Source: Pseudomonas reactans
GTDB lineage: Bacteria > Pseudomonadota > Gammaproteobacteria > Pseudomonadales > Pseudomonadaceae
Assembly (NCBI RefSeq): GCF_013385825.1
Contig: NZ_JACAPG010000017.1
Location: 1 to 64,000 of the forward strand
DNA: 64,000 nucleotides
Direction: 5' to 3'
The translations under genes were made by a program, and so were the position numbers. This document shows, piece after piece, positions 62,313 through 64,000 of this stretch. Below the pieces are notes generated by a model, which saw nothing but the letters and a program-made list of their open reading frames with translations, ran no database searches and had not been told where the DNA came from. Numbering within the stretch: position 1 is the first letter of the stretch; every line of letters begins with the position of its first letter.

Positions 62313-63454
62313 ACACCAGCCGCGAACTGCTGCAGACGTTGGTGGGGTTCGATACCACCAGCCGTGAGTCCAACCTGCAACTGATCGAGTTTGTACGCGA
62401 TTACCTGGCGGGGTGCGGGGTGACCAGCGAATTGGTCTACAACGAAGCACGCAGCAAGGCCAACCTGTTTGCCAGTGTCGGTCCGGTTGAGTTGCCGGGG
62501 ATCGTGCTGTCGGGGCACACCGATGTGGTGCCGGTGGACGGCCAGCCATGGACCGTGCCGCCGTTTGAACTGACCGAACGCGACGGCAAGCTGTTTGGCC
62601 GTGGCACCGCCGACATGAAGGGCTATATCGCCTGTGTGTTGGCGCTGGTGCCGGCGTTGATCGAGGCACCCTTGCGGATACCGGTGCATATCGCCCTGTC
62701 CTACGACGAGGAAGTCGGTTGCCTGGGCGTGCGTTCGTTGCTCGCGGTACTGGAGCAACGGCCGGTGAAACCGATGCTATGCATTATCGGGGAGCCGACC
62801 GAACTCAAGCCAGTGCTCGGCCACAAGGGCAAACTGGCGATGCGCTGCGATGTGCATGGCGAGGCGTGTCATTCGGCCTATGCGCCGTATGGGGTAAATG
62901 CGATTGAGCATGCTGCCGAGTTGATTGGCGAGTTGGGACGGATTGGGCAGCGTCTGCGGGACACCCAGGATGCACGGTTTGACCCGCCGTTCAGCACGGT
63001 GCAAACCGGTGTGATCAGCGGTGGCAAGGCCCTGAATATCGTTCCGGCGGATTGTCGGTTTGATTTTGAGGTGCGTGCGTTGCCGTCGCAGGACCCGTCC
63101 GAGGTGGCGGATGAGCTGAAGGCGTACGCCGAGCAGCAGGTGTTGCCACGCATGCAGGCAGTGAGTGCGCAGAGTGCAATACGGTTTACCGAGTTGTCGG
63201 CCTACCCAGGGCTGGTCACCGATGAGCGCAGCCAGGCGGCGGAGTTGATCGCGGCGTTTTCCGGTTCACGGGAGTTTGGCACGGTGGCGTTTGGTACTGA
63301 GGGTGGGTTGTTTGATGCGGTGGGTATTCCCACGGTGGTGTGCGGGCCTGGGAGCATGGACCAGGGGCATAAGCCGGATGAGTTTGTCAGCCTGGAGCAA
63401 CTGGCGGGGTGCGATGCTATGCTGGGGCGGATGCTGGACTCGATTCGCATGTAA
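62309..63454 (+). CDS. M20 metallohydrolase, acetylornithine deacetylase (ArgE)-like
   Basis: A 381-residue di-zinc amidohydrolase: metal ligands visible in SGHTDVVPVDG (His/Asp), GTADMKG (Asp), YDEEVGCLG (catalytic and metal Glu), GEPTELKPVLGHKG (Glu), and a C-terminal His in DQGHKPDEFV. Overall form is ArgE, but its place in a monooxygenase operon instead of arginine biosynthesis suggests a catabolic N-acyl amino acid or amide substrate. It overlaps the DUF1028 gene by 4 nt. Confidence 0.9.
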   Translation: MNTSRELLQTLVGFDTTSRESNLQLIEFVRDYLAGCGVTSELVYNEARSKANLFASVGPVELPGIVLSGHTDVVPVDGQPWTVPPFELTERDGKLFGRGTADMKGYIACVLALVPALIEAPLRIPVHIALSYDEEVGCLGVRSLLAVLEQRPVKPMLCIIGEPTELKPVLGHKGKLAMRCDVHGEACHSAYAPYGVNAIEHAAELIGELGRIGQRLRDTQDARFDPPFSTVQTGVISGGKALNIVPADCRFDFEVRALPSQDPSEVADELKAYAEQQVLPRMQAVSAQSAIRFTELSAYPGLVTDERSQAAELIAAFSGSREFGTVAFGTEGGLFDAVGIPTVVCGPGSMDQGHKPDEFVSLEQLAGCDAMLGRMLDSIRM

Positions 63455-63468
63455 TCCACCACTCCTTG

Positions 63469-63565
63469 TAGGAGCCGGCTTGCCGGCGAAAAACGAGAGG
63501 GCGCGGCGTTTTGTCTGGTTACCCGCGTTATCGTTGACGACCATCGCTGGCAAGCCAGCTCCTAC
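63469..63565. repeat. REP pair
   Basis: Inverted arms GTAGGAGCCGGCTTGCCGGC and GCTGGCAAGCCAGCTCCTAC between the convergent M20 and LysR genes, 15 nt after the M20 stop. Confidence 0.88.
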
Positions 63566-63575
63566 AGGGGTTGTG

Positions 63576-64000
63576 TCAGCCGAGCAGGCGGGCGAGTTCT
63601 TCGCGGCAATAGTCTACGAAGAGCTGCACCGGCTTGGTCAGCGGTGCGCGGCGAAGCCAGACGGCTGACAAGCCTGAGCCGGTCACCGTTTCCGCCAACG
63701 GCACGCACACTACTTTCTGCCCATCGTAGGTGTACTCGGTGAACGGTTTTGTCACCAGAATCGAAAACCCGAACCCTCGCCCCACCATCCCCCGCACCAT
63801 CTCGATCGACGGCGAGCTGAACACGATATTTGGCGTCAACCCACGCTCTTCAAAGATGCTCACAAAGTAGGTGCGGCTCGGCAGCACGTCCAGCAAGATC
63901 ATCGGTTCCAGCACCAGGTCCGCCAGCGACACCTTGGCCTGCTGCGCGAAACGATGATCCGCCGGCAACAGCGCATAAGGCTGCTGCGGCGGCATCAAGG
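63576..64000 (-). CDS. LysR-family regulator, C-terminal part (5' end outside window)
   Basis: About 141 residues of a LysR effector domain are visible: MILLDVLPSRTYF, IEMVRGMVGRGFGFSIL (typical LysR core), and TGSGLSAVWLRRAPLTKPVQLFVDYCREEL at the end. The DNA-binding domain lies beyond the window edge. Convergent with the monooxygenase operon; it may control a related set outside the window. Confidence 0.85.
   Translation of the reverse strand, partial: LMPPQQPYALLPADHRFAQQAKVSLADLVLEPMILLDVLPSRTYFVSIFEERGLTPNIVFSSPSIEMVRGMVGRGFGFSILVTKPFTEYTYDGQKVVCVPLAETVTGSGLSAVWLRRAPLTKPVQLFVDYCREELARLLG

Noticed and set aside
1..64000. CRISPR arrays, tRNA/rRNA genes, prophage or IS elements
   Set aside because: The only repeats seen are REP pairs; no regular spacer arrays, tRNA clover-leaf sequences, transposase genes or phage genes were found.

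Overview
The window looks like a chromosomal segment of a fluorescent-group Pseudomonas. Gene density and GC are high. Many intergenic gaps carry the paired inverted REP elements typical of that group (GTAGGAGC...GCTCCTAC). The gene content (inositol catabolism, CusCBA, gamma-glutamyl-polyamine genes, TonB receptors, DksA/TraR, MocR, DUF2946/SCO/PCuAC copper genes) also fits. I see no tRNA, rRNA, CRISPR array, prophage or intact IS.

Layout. (1) 1-3490: the 3' end of an Rhs gene whose variable C-terminus looks like an RNase A-like toxin, its likely immunity gene, a REP cluster, and three AT-rich orphan genes. (2) 3520-6662: DUF3995 membrane protein, DUF2946 protein and a TonB-dependent receptor. 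(3) 6754-12199: an orphan choline/betaine-type binding protein, several small conserved proteins, a chemoreceptor with its sensor at the C-terminus, and a DksA-like protein with a degenerate zinc finger. (4) 12607-26515: a myo-inositol locus on the minus strand: iolC/J fusion, iolE, iolB, iolI, iolD, iolG, an IolW-like scyllo-inositol dehydrogenase and a sugar ABC transporter. The RpiR-type regulator diverges from it. GGAA-N6-TTCC operators lie before both iolC and the transporter. (5) 26445-32435: CusCBA Cu(I)/Ag(I) efflux and a small Met/Cys-rich exported protein. (6) 32462-35270: a MocR regulator divergent from an MFS exporter, with a clear operator, and a 24-residue membrane protein. (7) 35286-41943: a membrane protein, an OmpR-type two-component pair, and an SRPBCC/SDR/aldo-keto reductase operon divergent from a LysR gene. 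(8) 42053-46850: a gamma-glutamylation operon (PuuA-like, PotF-like, PuuB-like) divergent from an AraC regulator. (9) 46936-51530: TonB receptor, MFS transporter, AraC regulator and an AhpD-like protein. (10) 51769-54000: hypothetical gene, second DUF2946, SCO and PCuAC copper chaperones. (11) 54002-57450: LysR/alkenal reductase pair, HIT protein, a GNAT fragment and a lipoprotein. (12) 57440-64000: hybrid kinase and LuxR regulator, then a tight operon of flavin monooxygenase, Rid protein, DUF1028 and M20 hydrolase, and a LysR gene cut by the window end.

The two places most likely to hold undescribed biology are the Rhs toxin/immunity end with its orphan array (657-3490) and the monooxygenase-Rid-DUF1028-M20 operon (59899-63454), whose substrate is unknown and whose Rid protein appears to lack the catalytic arginine.
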